Position numbers and translations under genes: made by a program. A stretch of 64,000 bases of DNA. Origin: Clostridium_AD sp937920395 (GTDB taxonomy: Bacteria; Bacillota; Clostridia; Clostridiales; Clostridiaceae). The notes below the pieces were generated by a model. The model was not told the origin of the DNA. It saw only the letters and a list, made by a program, of their open reading frames with translations, and did no database searches. The DNA is taken from NCBI GenBank assembly GCA_052274345.1, contig DAVZGP010000007.1, forward strand, positions 1 through 64,000, in the 5' to 3' direction. Below are positions 16,040 to 25,696 of this stretch, in pieces (within the stretch, counting starts at the first letter, position 1; each line of letters opens with the position of its first letter).

Positions 16040-17155
16040 TTGGTAGATAGAGAAAAAGTTGAAGATTTTGGGTTATTTACAACTATCGTGGTAGCTGTAG
16101 TTGGTGTAGGAATATTTTCTGCTCCAAGGGAAGCCATAGATAAAGTAAGTAGTGATGCGTGGATACTTACTATAATTTGTGGGATAATAGTCTCTTTATT
16201 AGTATATCTTATATACAAGGTAATGAAGAAAAATAATTTTGAGGATCTCACAAGTATATTACGAAATAATTTTGGAAAGATTTTTGGAGGGATAATTGCT
16301 ATTACTTTTTCAATTTATAGCATATTTATTGTGTCCCTTGGGATGAGAGAATTCGTGGAAGTAATTAAACTATATTTATTAAGGCGAACGCCAACAGAAT
16401 TTATTTTAATGATTACTATTTTGACGGGAACATATTTAGTAAGAGGGGAAATAGGCGATCTAATTAAATTTAATGAAATATCATTTTGGATTATGTTTAT
16501 TCCTGTTTTTGCAGTGCTGATGTTAACTGTAATAAATGCTGACTTCACAAACTTATTACCAGTACTTCATAATAAGCCATCTGAATATTTTAAAGCTTCT
16601 AAATATATTCTGTTTTGTTTTGGTGGAATAGAAATAGCATACCTTGTTCTTCCCTATGTTAAAAATAAGAAAGATTCTTTAAAAGTGTTAAAAAAGAGCA
16701 TAATATTTGTAACTATTTTTTATTTGATAATAATGATTTTTGTTTTAGCCGTTTTTTCTAAAGCACAGAGCAGAATATTATTATGGCCAACTATTACTAT
16801 GATAAAGTCAGTGGATATACCAGATACATTTATAGAACATTGGGAAGGTGCAGTTATGGCATTTTGGATATTGTTTTATTTCACTACATTTGTTAATACC
16901 TATTTCTTCTCATCTGAAATTGTGAAAAATGTAGTTAATTTAAAAGACACTAAGTTATCCTCGCTTTTAATTATGCCTATTATTTATGTTATAGCATTAT
17001 ATCCTAAAAACATAGCTGAAATATATGATTTACAATTTAGAACTACTCCAGTTTTATTAACGGCAATATTTCTTTTTGTAGTGTTACCAATACTTATTTT
17101 ACTTATAGGTAAGGGTAAAGAACGCGGAAGGGGGAAAAGCATAGATGAAATTTAA
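16040..17155 (+). CDS. gerKB: Spore germination receptor B subunit, APC-fold permease
   Basis: The 371-residue integral membrane protein has about ten helices and the Spore_permease pattern (FGLFTTIVVAVVGVGIFSAP near the N-terminus). It is the probable germinant-binding subunit. It starts at TTG 16040, with GGAGGTG at 16022-16028 and no ATG nearby. Its last 11 bases overlap the C-subunit gene, indicating translational coupling. Confidence 0.9.
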   Translation: MVDREKVEDFGLFTTIVVAVVGVGIFSAPREAIDKVSSDAWILTIICGIIVSLLVYLIYKVMKKNNFEDLTSILRNNFGKIFGGIIAITFSIYSIFIVSLGMREFVEVIKLYLLRRTPTEFILMITILTGTYLVRGEIGDLIKFNEISFWIMFIPVFAVLMLTVINADFTNLLPVLHNKPSEYFKASKYILFCFGGIEIAYLVLPYVKNKKDSLKVLKKSIIFVTIFYLIIMIFVLAVFSKAQSRILLWPTITMIKSVDIPDTFIEHWEGAVMAFWILFYFTTFVNTYFFSSEIVKNVVNLKDTKLSSLLIMPIIYVIALYPKNIAEIYDLQFRTTPVLLTAIFLFVVLPILILLIGKGKERGRGKSIDEI

Positions 17156-18320
17156 AAAGATTTTACCAATAATTCTAAGTTGTATGTTATTAAGTGGCTG
17201 TTGGGATAAAGTGGAAATAGATAGACGGAACTTTATATCTACTATAGCTGTTGACACAGGAGAAGATATTGTCAAAGAAAAAGTATTGAAAAATATTAAA
17301 CCAGATGATCCGTTTCCCGAGAGGCAAATTAAAAAAATCAATGTAACTTATGGATTTCCAGACATGAGTATGCTCGTAACAGGTAAAAGTGAAGGTTCTC
17401 TGGATAAATACATTAATACTGACGCTTACTCAATGGAGGACGCCTATTCTGAAGCTACAGCTAAAAGTAGTAGAGATATATATATGGGACATACAAAACT
17501 TTTAATATTAAGTAGTAATTTATTAAAATATAAAGATACTGTTAAAGAAATAATAGATTATATGCAGCGAAATCCCAATATAAATAGGATGATGCAGGTG
17601 GTTGTTTGCGATGGTTTGGCACAAGATTATGTAAAGTTTAAACCTATGACTGAAAGTAGTTCACAATATTATATTTCAGGACTTATGGATAATAGCAAAA
17701 GAAATTCTAGGATTATGAGTACTACTTTAAATGAATTTCTTATATTATTAAGTGAAAATGGTAACGCCTTATTACCTAGAATAACGATGGATAAGGGTGA
17801 AAAAGAATTGATGTTAACAGGGGCTGCTATAATTCGCGGTTATGAGTTAAAAGGATACTTTACCCCGCTTGAATTATTAGACATTCAATTACTTAATGGT
17901 AAGTTTAAAGTTGGCAAAAAAGTCATTTATGTGGATGGTCACCCTATAGATTATGTTATAGATGGATATACAAGAAAAATGAAAGTTGATAAGGAGGGTA
18001 GTAAGTTAGTTATCAATGTAAATATCAAATTAGAGGGGCAGATAAGTGAATATTATGTTGGCAAGAAAATCCTTGATAAAGATGAATTAAAAAGGTTACA
18101 AAATAATTTTAATATGTCTATTAGCAAGGAATGTGAAAAAGTCATGGAAACTGCTATAAAAGAATTTGGGATAGATCCATTTGGAGCCAGAGAATATATA
18201 GAAAAGTTTAAACCTAATTTGTGGGATGGAATAGAAAAAAATTGGAACGAAGAGTATAAAAAAATGTCAGTGAAAGTAAATGTTGATACTGAAATCAGAA
18301 GAATTGGAGCAGTGCAATGA
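17145..18320 (+). CDS. gerKC: Spore germination lipoprotein C subunit (Ger(x)C)
   Basis: The 391-residue protein has a lipoprotein signal with lipobox LLSGC, Cys19 being the likely diacylglycerol-modified residue, followed by the family hallmark WDKVEIDRR. A C-terminal Ger(x)C domain contains NPNINRMMQVVV-like and EFGIDPFG motifs. It is anchored on the outer face of the spore inner membrane. It overlaps the B-subunit gene by 11 bp and completes the receptor operon. Confidence 0.92.
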   Translation: MKFKKILPIILSCMLLSGCWDKVEIDRRNFISTIAVDTGEDIVKEKVLKNIKPDDPFPERQIKKINVTYGFPDMSMLVTGKSEGSLDKYINTDAYSMEDAYSEATAKSSRDIYMGHTKLLILSSNLLKYKDTVKEIIDYMQRNPNINRMMQVVVCDGLAQDYVKFKPMTESSSQYYISGLMDNSKRNSRIMSTTLNEFLILLSENGNALLPRITMDKGEKELMLTGAAIIRGYELKGYFTPLELLDIQLLNGKFKVGKKVIYVDGHPIDYVIDGYTRKMKVDKEGSKLVINVNIKLEGQISEYYVGKKILDKDELKRLQNNFNMSISKECEKVMETAIKEFGIDPFGAREYIEKFKPNLWDGIEKNWNEEYKKMSVKVNVDTEIRRIGAVQ

Positions 18321-18382
18321 ATACAATTACATAATATGGTAATAGTATTAATATAGATTTATTATATCCAGGGGGGATAAAT

Positions 18383-19012
18383 ATGAAAAAATTTATATTA
18401 ACAAGTTTTGCCGTAATAATTATAATTTTAATAGCTCTAAATTCAACTATTACAAGTGGGAAAGCAAGCCAAAGTGATGTTGCGAATAAACTTATAAGAT
18501 TTCATGTAATAGCTAATAGTGATGACAAAATAGATCAAAATGTAAAATTAAAAGTAAGAGATGCTGTTTTAAAATATATATCACCAAAAATTGCGAATTG
18601 TAAAAATATAAAACAATCAAGAAAAATCATAAATAATGAAAATAAAAATATAAAAGAAATTGCACAGAAAGTAATAAAAGAAAATGGGTTTAAATATTCA
18701 GTAGCGACGACTTTATCAGAGGAATATTTTCCAGTTAAAACTTATGGAAATATAACGTTGCCTCAAGGTAAATATGAGGCATATAGAATAATTATTGGAA
18801 CAGGTACAGGACAAAATTGGTGGTGTGTAATGTTTCCTCCACTATGTTTTGTTGATATTACAAAAGGTGATGTATCTTATGAAAAAACTGAAAAAGAAAT
18901 GAAAACAGTATTATCTGATGATGAGTATAAGATGGTTGATAATACTGTTAGTAGTAAAAAAATAATTGTGAAGTTTAAATTGGGAGAAATTTTCTCTAAA
19001 ATATTTAGTTAA
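18383..19012 (+). CDS. spoIIR: Stage II sporulation protein R
   Basis: The 209-residue protein has an N-terminal signal or anchor helix (residues 4-22) and the SpoIIR core LIRFHVIANSDDKIDQ..LKVRDAVL, then GNITLPQGKYEAYRI and GQNWWCVMFPPLCF. It is made in the forespore, secreted into the intermembrane space and triggers SpoIIGA to process pro-sigma-E. It starts at ATG 18383 after a GGGGGG-type site. The gene lies between the ger operon and ypeB. Confidence 0.95.
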   Translation: MKKFILTSFAVIIIILIALNSTITSGKASQSDVANKLIRFHVIANSDDKIDQNVKLKVRDAVLKYISPKIANCKNIKQSRKIINNENKNIKEIAQKVIKENGFKYSVATTLSEEYFPVKTYGNITLPQGKYEAYRIIIGTGTGQNWWCVMFPPLCFVDITKGDVSYEKTEKEMKTVLSDDEYKMVDNTVSSKKIIVKFKLGEIFSKIFS

Positions 19013-19093
19013 GAATAGACTAAGTAGCTAATGTGGTATATAAAAATTAGCAATTGTTATATATCACATTGTAGAATATCGGGAGGAAAACAT

Positions 19094-20464
19094 ATGAAAA
19101 TGGTAAAAAAAAGAATTCTGTACACCGGAATAGTAACTATAATTATTGTGTTTTCAACAACTTTTGCTATATTAATGTTTTTGGAAAGATTAGATTATAG
19201 AAATTATCTTCAAGGTCAATATAGTAAAAATATGTATGAGCTCGTAAGCTCTGTACAAAATATAAGAACAAATTTAGGGAAAGCTGCAATTGTTGGATCG
19301 CCAGAGCAAAGCATAGTAGTTTTCGAAGAAATTTTTAGATATAGTGCAACTGCGAATGATAAATTGCATTCATTACCTTTGGACCAATCAGTTGTTGGAG
19401 ATACCAGCAAATTTCTAACTCAAGTGGGAGATTTTTGTTATACTTTAGCTCAATCAGCATCAGAAGGAAATAAGCTTAACGATAAACAATATGCTTTAAT
19501 TGATACTTTGGAAATACAATCATATACACTTCAAGAGCAATTAAATGGTGTGCTTTCGCAAATTAATGATGGTAAAGTTAAATGGGGAGAAATTAGGAAA
19601 AAAAGTAGCGCAGTTCTTGAAAAAACAGGTGGAGACCTTGTGACTGAAAAATTCACAGGTATACAAAAACAAATAATACAATATCCAGCATTAATTTATG
19701 ATGGTCCCTTTTCTGACAATGTATTGGAGATAAAACCTAAAGTATTGTCCCAAAAAGAAGTTAGTGAGAAAAGGGCGGTTGAGGTAATAAACAATATGTT
19801 TGGTAAAGATAAAATTGAAAAGATTGAATACAAGGCTCAAGAAGGAAAGACTAAGATACCAACATATACGTTTTATATATCATTTAATGGGAAAGATAAA
19901 GGTGATACTAAAACAGTAATAGAAATAAGTAAAAATGGAGGTAAAGTAGTTTATTTACTGGATAATAGGACTATTGGTAAAGCAACATTAAATATCCAAA
20001 AGGCAATAGATGACGGAAGCAAGTTTCTTCGCAAAATAGGATATAAGAATATGGAACCTACATACACTTTAAATTATGGAAATACTGCGGTAGTAAGTTA
20101 TGTGTATAAACAAGGTGATATTGCCATTTATCCAGATCAAGTAAAACTTAAGATTGCGCTAGATGATGGAAGCATCATAGGAATTGAATCTGAAAAGTTT
20201 TTAGTTTCTCATGTTGAAAAAAGAGAAATGATTAGCCCAAAAATAAGTGAAGCTAAAGCACGAGAAAAGGTTGGCACAAGGCTAAAAATAAACAAAGTTA
20301 GTTTAGCTATTATACCTACGCAGATGAATAAAGAAGTTTTGTGTTATGAATTTTTGGGGTCATATAAGGGAAAAGATTTTATAGTATATATTAATGCAAG
20401 TACTGGTTATGAACAAAAAATAATGGAAATAATTGATACGCCCAATGGTAAATTGACAATTTAA
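19094..20464 (+). CDS. ypeB: Germination protein YpeB
   Basis: The 456-residue protein has one N-terminal membrane helix (about residues 7-29), a helical region and C-terminal PepSY-like repeats (ISEAKAREKVGTRLKI and a similar earlier copy). YpeB stabilises the cortex-lytic enzyme SleB in Bacillus and is found in many clostridia. The start is ATG 19094 with GGGAGG 9 nt upstream; the longer frame to 19031 adds a Cys/His-rich extension that is not typical. No sleB gene is adjacent, unlike Bacillus, where sleB precedes ypeB. Confidence 0.9.
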   Translation: MKMVKKRILYTGIVTIIIVFSTTFAILMFLERLDYRNYLQGQYSKNMYELVSSVQNIRTNLGKAAIVGSPEQSIVVFEEIFRYSATANDKLHSLPLDQSVVGDTSKFLTQVGDFCYTLAQSASEGNKLNDKQYALIDTLEIQSYTLQEQLNGVLSQINDGKVKWGEIRKKSSAVLEKTGGDLVTEKFTGIQKQIIQYPALIYDGPFSDNVLEIKPKVLSQKEVSEKRAVEVINNMFGKDKIEKIEYKAQEGKTKIPTYTFYISFNGKDKGDTKTVIEISKNGGKVVYLLDNRTIGKATLNIQKAIDDGSKFLRKIGYKNMEPTYTLNYGNTAVVSYVYKQGDIAIYPDQVKLKIALDDGSIIGIESEKFLVSHVEKREMISPKISEAKAREKVGTRLKINKVSLAIIPTQMNKEVLCYEFLGSYKGKDFIVYINASTGYEQKIMEIIDTPNGKLTI

Positions 20465-20509
20465 TAATATGGAGGTTATAAAGTTATAGAAAATTAAACA
20501 ACTATTTAA

Positions 20510-20550
20510 AAAGGGTATATGTGCAAAATGCAGATATATCCTTTCTTTTA
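20510..20550 (+). terminator. Terminator of ypeB
   Basis: AAAGGGTATAT (20510-20520) pairs with ATATATCCTTT (20534-20544) using one G-U pair, with an inner GTGC/GCA stem; T-rich sequence follows. Confidence 0.7.
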
Positions 20551-20679
20551 TTAATTTGAAATTACCATTAAAATTTCAAGTTGTGTTATTATATACGGTG
20601 AAGTTTAAAAATTAAAATACAAAGTAACAGGTACAATGATATAATATAAACTATACTGAAAAAAATAGTGTCATTTATA

Positions 20680-20708
20680 ATAAGTTTATTTAGTGAACTT
20701 ATGTTTTT
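20680..20708 (+). terminator. Possible attenuator upstream of ddl
   Basis: ATAAGTT (20680-20686) pairs with AACTTAT (20696-20702), followed by GTTTTT. It lies 45 bp before the ddl start, so it could be a weak attenuator; no sensing domain is seen. Confidence 0.3.
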
Positions 20709-20752
20709 AATATTAGTATAATAGTAATTAGAGTTATAAGGAGAGAGTGTTT

Positions 20753-21784
20753 ATGAAAAAGAAATTAGCGATATTATTTGGTGGACAGTCTACAGAACAT
20801 GAAGTTTCAAGAGCGTCAGCAACATCAGTATTAAAAAATATTGATCAAACGAAATATGACATATACCCAATAGGCATAACTAAGGATGGGCTATGGTTTC
20901 AATATACGGGTAAAGTAGAGAATATAGATAATGGTAAATGGGAAACTGATGAGTACTTTAAAGTACCCGAGGGCCAAAAACTTATATTTAACAAAGAAGT
21001 GGATGTTGTTTTCCCAGTGCTACATGGTTCATTTGGAGAAGATGGAACTATTCAAGGTATGTGTAAATTATCTAATATTCCTTGTGTAGGCCCTGGAGTA
21101 ATGTCTTCTGCTATTTGTATGGATAAAATATATACAAAATATTTGCTTGAAAAATTTAATGTAAAGCAAGCTGACTACGTGGTGATAAATGCCAGCGAGT
21201 ATATAACAGATAAAGATATTCTAACAGATACAGTAGAAAAAAAGTTAGGTTATCCAGTATTTATTAAACCCGCAAATGGTGGGTCATCTGTAGGGATAAC
21301 AAAAGCACACAATCAGGCTGAACTACTATTTGGAATAGGTGAAGCTCTAAAATATGATAGAAAAGTTTTAGTTGAACATGCTATTAATGCAAGAGAAATT
21401 GAGGTAGGTGTACTCGGAAATGATTATCCGAAGGCAACTATACCAGGAGAGGTAATACCAGCAAAAGAGTTTTATGATTATGAAGCTAAATATAAAAATG
21501 AGGAATCTAAACTTTTGATACCTGCAGCATTAGGAGAAAAAAAATTACAGAGTATTAAAGAAGAAGCTATAAAAATCTATAAAATACTAGATTGTGCTGG
21601 AATGGCAAGAGTGGATTTTCTTGTAGACAAAGAGACGGAAGATGTTTATTTAAATGAAGTTAATACTATACCAGGGTTTACTAAAATAAGTATGTATCCT
21701 AAAATGTGGCAAGCTACAGGTAAACCTTATGTGGAACTTATTGATGATCTTATTGAACTAGCAATTAATAGAAACAATAAATAA
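20753..21784 (+). CDS. ddl: D-alanine--D-alanine ligase
   Basis: The 343-residue ATP-grasp enzyme makes the D-Ala-D-Ala dipeptide of peptidoglycan in the cytosol. It has FGGQSTEHEVSRASA at the N-terminus, the ATP-grasp KPANGGSSVGITKA (about 174-187) and the C-terminal metal site YLNEVNTIPGFT (about 301-312). A Tyr-Lys-type omega-loop (YDYEAKY) indicates a normal D-Ala rather than D-Lac ligase. The start is ATG 20753 after GGAGAG; the in-frame GTG 20747 is too close to that site. Confidence 0.96.
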   Translation: MKKKLAILFGGQSTEHEVSRASATSVLKNIDQTKYDIYPIGITKDGLWFQYTGKVENIDNGKWETDEYFKVPEGQKLIFNKEVDVVFPVLHGSFGEDGTIQGMCKLSNIPCVGPGVMSSAICMDKIYTKYLLEKFNVKQADYVVINASEYITDKDILTDTVEKKLGYPVFIKPANGGSSVGITKAHNQAELLFGIGEALKYDRKVLVEHAINAREIEVGVLGNDYPKATIPGEVIPAKEFYDYEAKYKNEESKLLIPAALGEKKLQSIKEEAIKIYKILDCAGMARVDFLVDKETEDVYLNEVNTIPGFTKISMYPKMWQATGKPYVELIDDLIELAINRNNK

Positions 21785-21835
21785 TAACTAGTGAAATATA
21801 TTGAAGTAATATAATCGAAGAGAGGCGAAATACTT

Positions 21836-22819
21836 ATGACAACAGCTTTAGCTATGATTTCTGGAGGTCTTGATAGTACTCTCGCAGCAAAACTTGTAAA
21901 AGATCAAGGAATAGAAGTTATTGGTATATGTTTTAAATCAAATTTTTTCGGAGAAAAAAATGCATTGAAAATGGTTAAGCAAATAGATATACCTTTAGAA
22001 GTTATAGATTTTTCAGATGCACATTTTGAAATGATGAAAAATCCAAAACATGGTTATGGTAAAAATATGAATCCTTGTATAGATTGTCATGCTATGATGA
22101 TGAGATATTGCGGAGAATTACTCGAGAAGTACCATGCTGATTTTATTATTACAGGAGAAGTCTTAAATCAGAGACCTATGTCTCAGAATAGATCATCTTT
22201 AGACATAGTAAAAAATGAATCTGGAATTGGGAATAAAATATTAAGACCATTATGTGCTAAAAATCTTAATCCAACTGAAATGGAGATAGATGGGTTAATC
22301 GATAGAGAAACACTTATGGATATAAAAGGAAGAAATAGAAAGGTTCAAATGGAACTTGCGAGTAGGTGGGGTATTTTAGATTATCCATCACCTGCAGGTG
22401 GTTGTAAACTTACTGAACCTAACTATTCTATAAGGCTTAAGGATCTTTTAGAACATAAAGAAAACCCAACAAAAATAGATTTGGAATTATTAAAGATAGG
22501 AAGGCAGTTTAGGTTATCTAAAGATTCAAAGATCATATCTACAAGAACGGAGAAAGAAGGAGATCTTTTAGAACAACTTTTAACAAAAGAGGACTTGATG
22601 TTTTTGGCCAAGGATTATAATGGTTCTATAGTTGCGATAATCGGGATTGCTACAGATGAAGATATTGAATTTGCAGCAAGAATAACAGGAAGATATTGCA
22701 AAGGGCGAGACGATAAAAATGTATCTATTAGTTATGGAAAAGATGATCTGAGTCTAGATAAATATATAGATGTTATGCCTGCAACGCAGGAACAAATAAA
22801 TAATTATATTATAAATTAG
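21836..22819 (+). CDS. PP-loop ATPase, tRNA thiolation-like, with C-terminal RNA-binding-like region
   Basis: The 327-residue protein has the PP-loop pyrophosphatase motif SGGLDSTLAAK (residues 9-19) and a conserved cysteine pair NPCIDC (about 77-82), as in ThiI/MnmA-type enzymes that adenylate a base before sulfur transfer. A further conserved cysteine lies in YPSPAGGCKL (about 182-191). The last 100 residues look like the NFACT-R-type RNA-binding module found fused to PP-loop enzymes. Databases often label this family tRNA methyltransferase, which the motifs do not support. Likely substrate is RNA; the exact base is unknown. Confidence 0.75.
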   Translation: MTTALAMISGGLDSTLAAKLVKDQGIEVIGICFKSNFFGEKNALKMVKQIDIPLEVIDFSDAHFEMMKNPKHGYGKNMNPCIDCHAMMMRYCGELLEKYHADFIITGEVLNQRPMSQNRSSLDIVKNESGIGNKILRPLCAKNLNPTEMEIDGLIDRETLMDIKGRNRKVQMELASRWGILDYPSPAGGCKLTEPNYSIRLKDLLEHKENPTKIDLELLKIGRQFRLSKDSKIISTRTEKEGDLLEQLLTKEDLMFLAKDYNGSIVAIIGIATDEDIEFAARITGRYCKGRDDKNVSISYGKDDLSLDKYIDVMPATQEQINNYIIN

Positions 22820-22833
22820 TGAGGGGTAAGTTT

Positions 22834-23256
22834 ATGGAGAAGAACGCGGTAATTTCAGTAGTTAGCAGACAGTCCGATAGTGAAGAAGATGGTGATGAAA
22901 TTGAGGTAGTAACGCCAGGCAAGTTTTATAAAGAGGACAATTGTTATTATGCAGTATATGAGGAAACAGAGATTTCAGGAATGAAAGGAACTACTACCAC
23001 ATTTAAAATTGATGAAGAGAAATTCACACTTATAAGGACTGGAACTACTAATACTGAAATGAACTTTAAAAAGTATGCTAGAGATTTAACTTTATATAAT
23101 ACACCTCATGGAGCATTAGATCTTACTGTTGATACAAGAGAACTAAAAATGAATGTAGATAACGGTGGTGGAGATGTATTTATAGATTATGATATGATAA
23201 TAGGAAATCAACAAGTTTTGAGTACAATTTTGGAAATTAAGATTAAAGCACAATAA
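22834..23256 (+). CDS. DUF1934 family beta-barrel protein (YwiB-like)
   Basis: The 140-residue protein matches the DUF1934/YwiB family, small calycin-like beta barrels of unknown function (KFYKEDNCYYAVYEETEISG, then a C-terminal IDYDMIIGNQQVLST). The start ATG 22834 follows GAGGGGT; the in-frame GTG 22819 overlaps the previous stop. It is probably co-transcribed with the PP-loop gene and ends at a terminator. Confidence 0.8.
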   Translation: MEKNAVISVVSRQSDSEEDGDEIEVVTPGKFYKEDNCYYAVYEETEISGMKGTTTTFKIDEEKFTLIRTGTTNTEMNFKKYARDLTLYNTPHGALDLTVDTRELKMNVDNGGGDVFIDYDMIIGNQQVLSTILEIKIKAQ

Positions 23257-23261
23257 AAATT

Positions 23262-23300
23262 AAGGCTATATTCTATATTAGAATATAGCCTTTGATTTAT
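23262..23300 (+). terminator. Terminator after DUF1934 gene
   Basis: AAGGCTATATTCTA (23262-23275) pairs perfectly with TAGAATATAGCCTT (23279-23292); the T-tract is interrupted. Confidence 0.75.
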
Positions 23301-23385
23301 AAATTTCATATTATGGATAGTTTTTATAGATAAGTGTCAATAATTTAATTGACGCAGTAATTCAAAAAGACTTAGGAGTGATTTA

Positions 23386-23673
23386 ATGTTGAAAAATATT
23401 GATTATGAAAATATAATAGAAGCTATCTGTTATGTGAAAGGTATAAAAAGACATGAATCATTAAAGATATTAAAAGATAGAGAATGTAAGTATATATTAT
23501 TCTTACTGTTACAAAAGCATAAATGTGATGATGCTGAAATTGCTTATAAGAATTTTTTGATTTCTAACAAAAGAGCTGTTAACTATGGATTAAAAAAAGC
23601 AGAGGAACGATTTTTCATTAACAAGGAATTTAGAGAAATGTATTTTGAAATAGAGAATATATTAGGAATCTAA
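23386..23673 (+). CDS. Small helical protein, possibly DnaA-domain-IV-like
   Basis: The 95-residue protein is all-helical and basic. Its pattern (initial helix, then KGIKRHESLKILKDRECKYI, LLLQKHKCDDAEIAYKNF and SNKRAVNYGLKKAEE) resembles the helix-turn-helix of DnaA domain IV, but no signature is decisive. It starts at ATG 23386 after TTAGGAGTG. It stands alone before pyrG. DNA binding is a guess; otherwise a hypothetical protein. Confidence 0.6.
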   Translation: MLKNIDYENIIEAICYVKGIKRHESLKILKDRECKYILFLLLQKHKCDDAEIAYKNFLISNKRAVNYGLKKAEERFFINKEFREMYFEIENILGI

Positions 23674-24026
23674 AGATATGTATTTAATGAAATTAGTAAG
23701 TATAAGAGCAATTATAAAGTGAAAAAACTTCATATATATCAATTTTAAGCTCTAAAAATTAAATTAAAAGCAAAAAGAACAAAAAAACAAAAAAAAGACT
23801 GGTGAATGATAAAAAAATGTGATAAGATATTAATATTGTTTTTAAAAAAACCTATACCATTATATTTATAGGGTAATTTCTATTATAAAATTGTAAACGA
23901 CATTTGTCAAGCTATTTTAAAAATAATTAATATAAACTTTCAAAAGTTTTTTATAGAAATGCATCAGTAGTATTTGAAAAATAAATGATAATTTATAAAA
24001 GGTTATAAAACATAGGAGGAGTAATT
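23674..24026. other. Intergenic region before pyrG
   Basis: These 353 bp contain an A-rich run (about 23767-23800) and a small inverted repeat CCTATA/TATAGG near 23852-23873. AAACTT/AAGTTT followed by TTTAT near 23935-23953 could be a weak attenuator. No pyrimidine-type GGGC initiation site or convincing promoter is seen. A strong AGGAGGAG precedes pyrG. Confidence 0.4.
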
Positions 24027-25634
24027 ATGAGTAGTACTAAGTACATATTTGTTACAGGTGGAGTTGTGTCATCTTTAGGTAAAGGAATAACAGCAGCTTC
24101 ACTAGGTAGGCTTTTAAAAAATAGAGGTCTTAAGATTTCTATTCAAAAATTTGATCCATACTTAAATGTAGATCCAGGGACAATGAGTCCATATCAGCAT
24201 GGAGAAGTTTTTGTTACGGATGATGGTGCAGAAACAGACTTGGATCTAGGACATTATGAGAGATTTATTGATGAAAATTTAAGCAAGAGTAGTAATGTTA
24301 CTACAGGAAAAGTATATTGGTCAGTTATATCAAAAGAGAGAAGAGGCGACTTCTTAGGCGGTACAGTACAAGTAATACCACATATAACTAATGAGATAAA
24401 AGAAAGAGTCTATAGAGTAGCTAAAGAAAAAGATGTAGATGTTGTTATAACAGAGATTGGTGGAACTATTGGAGATATTGAATCTTTACCTTTTTTAGAA
24501 GCTATAAGACAGGCACAATATGAAGTAGGAAAAGAGAATGTTTGTTTTATTCATGTTACGTTAGTACCATATTTAAGGAAAGCTGGAGAACTTAAAACAA
24601 AACCTACTCAACATTCTGTAAAAGAACTAAGAAGTATAGGTATTCAACCAGACATCATAGTATGTAGATCTGAAAAGGAAATATCTGAAGATATGAAGGC
24701 TAAAATTGCAATGTTTTGTAATTTAGAAGCAGACTCTGTAATTCAAAATTTAGATGCTGAAAATTTATATGAAGTACCACTTATGCTTCATAATGAAGGG
24801 TTAGACACTTTAGTATGTAAAAAATTAAAATTAGATTGTCATGAAATAGATAATACTGCATGGATAGATATGGTTGATAGATTAAAGAATTTATCTGGAA
24901 ATGTTAAAATAGCACTAGTCGGAAAATATGTTGAACTTCATGATGCATATATTTCTGTTGTTGAGGCACTTAGTCACGGAGGCCTTTCTAATGATTGTAA
25001 TGTAGAAATTAAATGGGTAAATGCTTGTGATGTGACTAAAGAGAATGCAAGTGAAATATTAGGAGATGTTCACGGGATATTAGTTCCTGGTGGATTTGGT
25101 GATAGAGGAATAGAAGGCAAAATTGAGGCAACAAAATATGCAAGAGAAAATAAAGTGCCATTTTTCGGAATATGTCTTGGTATGCAGTGTGCTGTTATAG
25201 AATATGCAAGAAATGTAGCGGGATTAAGCGGAGCTAATAGTTCTGAAATTGATCCCAAAACTAAGTATCCTGTAATAGATTTAATGCCAGATCAAAAGGA
25301 CTTAGATGAAAAAGGTGGTACTATGAGACTTGGATTATATGCATGTAAATTAGCAAAAGATTCTAACGCTCATGAAGCCTATGCAGATGAAGTAATATAT
25401 GAAAGACATAGACATAGATATGAATTTAATAATGAATATAGAAAAACAATAGTTGATGCAGGACTTTCACTTACAGGAACAAGCCCAGATGAAAAATTAG
25501 TAGAAATAGTTGAAATAAAAGATCATCCTTGGTTTGTTGGAGTTCAGTTTCATCCAGAACTTAAATCTAGACCAAATAATCCACATGTACTATTTAGTCA
25601 ATTTATTAAAGCAGCAATAGAAAACGATAAATAA
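24027..25634 (+). CDS. pyrG: CTP synthase
   Basis: The 535-residue enzyme converts UTP, ATP and glutamine to CTP. The N-terminal synthetase domain begins KYIFVTGGVVSSLGKGITAA (P-loop) and the C-terminal class I glutamine amidotransferase has the nucleophile motif FGICLGMQCA (about 379-388) and the catalytic VQFHPE near 514. Length is typical. It is a single-gene unit between a long leader and a strong terminator, a common arrangement in Firmicutes. Confidence 0.98.
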   Translation: MSSTKYIFVTGGVVSSLGKGITAASLGRLLKNRGLKISIQKFDPYLNVDPGTMSPYQHGEVFVTDDGAETDLDLGHYERFIDENLSKSSNVTTGKVYWSVISKERRGDFLGGTVQVIPHITNEIKERVYRVAKEKDVDVVITEIGGTIGDIESLPFLEAIRQAQYEVGKENVCFIHVTLVPYLRKAGELKTKPTQHSVKELRSIGIQPDIIVCRSEKEISEDMKAKIAMFCNLEADSVIQNLDAENLYEVPLMLHNEGLDTLVCKKLKLDCHEIDNTAWIDMVDRLKNLSGNVKIALVGKYVELHDAYISVVEALSHGGLSNDCNVEIKWVNACDVTKENASEILGDVHGILVPGGFGDRGIEGKIEATKYARENKVPFFGICLGMQCAVIEYARNVAGLSGANSSEIDPKTKYPVIDLMPDQKDLDEKGGTMRLGLYACKLAKDSNAHEAYADEVIYERHRHRYEFNNEYRKTIVDAGLSLTGTSPDEKLVEIVEIKDHPWFVGVQFHPELKSRPNNPHVLFSQFIKAAIENDK

Positions 25635-25646
25635 TATGTAAATCAC

Positions 25647-25696
25647 ATCCTATAGAGTGGACAAATGAAAAAAAGTCCACCCGATAGGATATTTTT
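25647..25696 (+). terminator. Terminator of pyrG
   Basis: A two-part stem, ATCCTAT/ATAGGAT (25647-25653, 25684-25690) and GTGGAC/GTCCAC (25657-25662, 25675-25680), is followed by ATTTTT. Confidence 0.85.

Noticed and set aside
23674..24026. Pyrimidine-sensing attenuator before pyrG
   Set aside because: No GGGC start site or strong terminator could be found; only weak AT hairpins are present.
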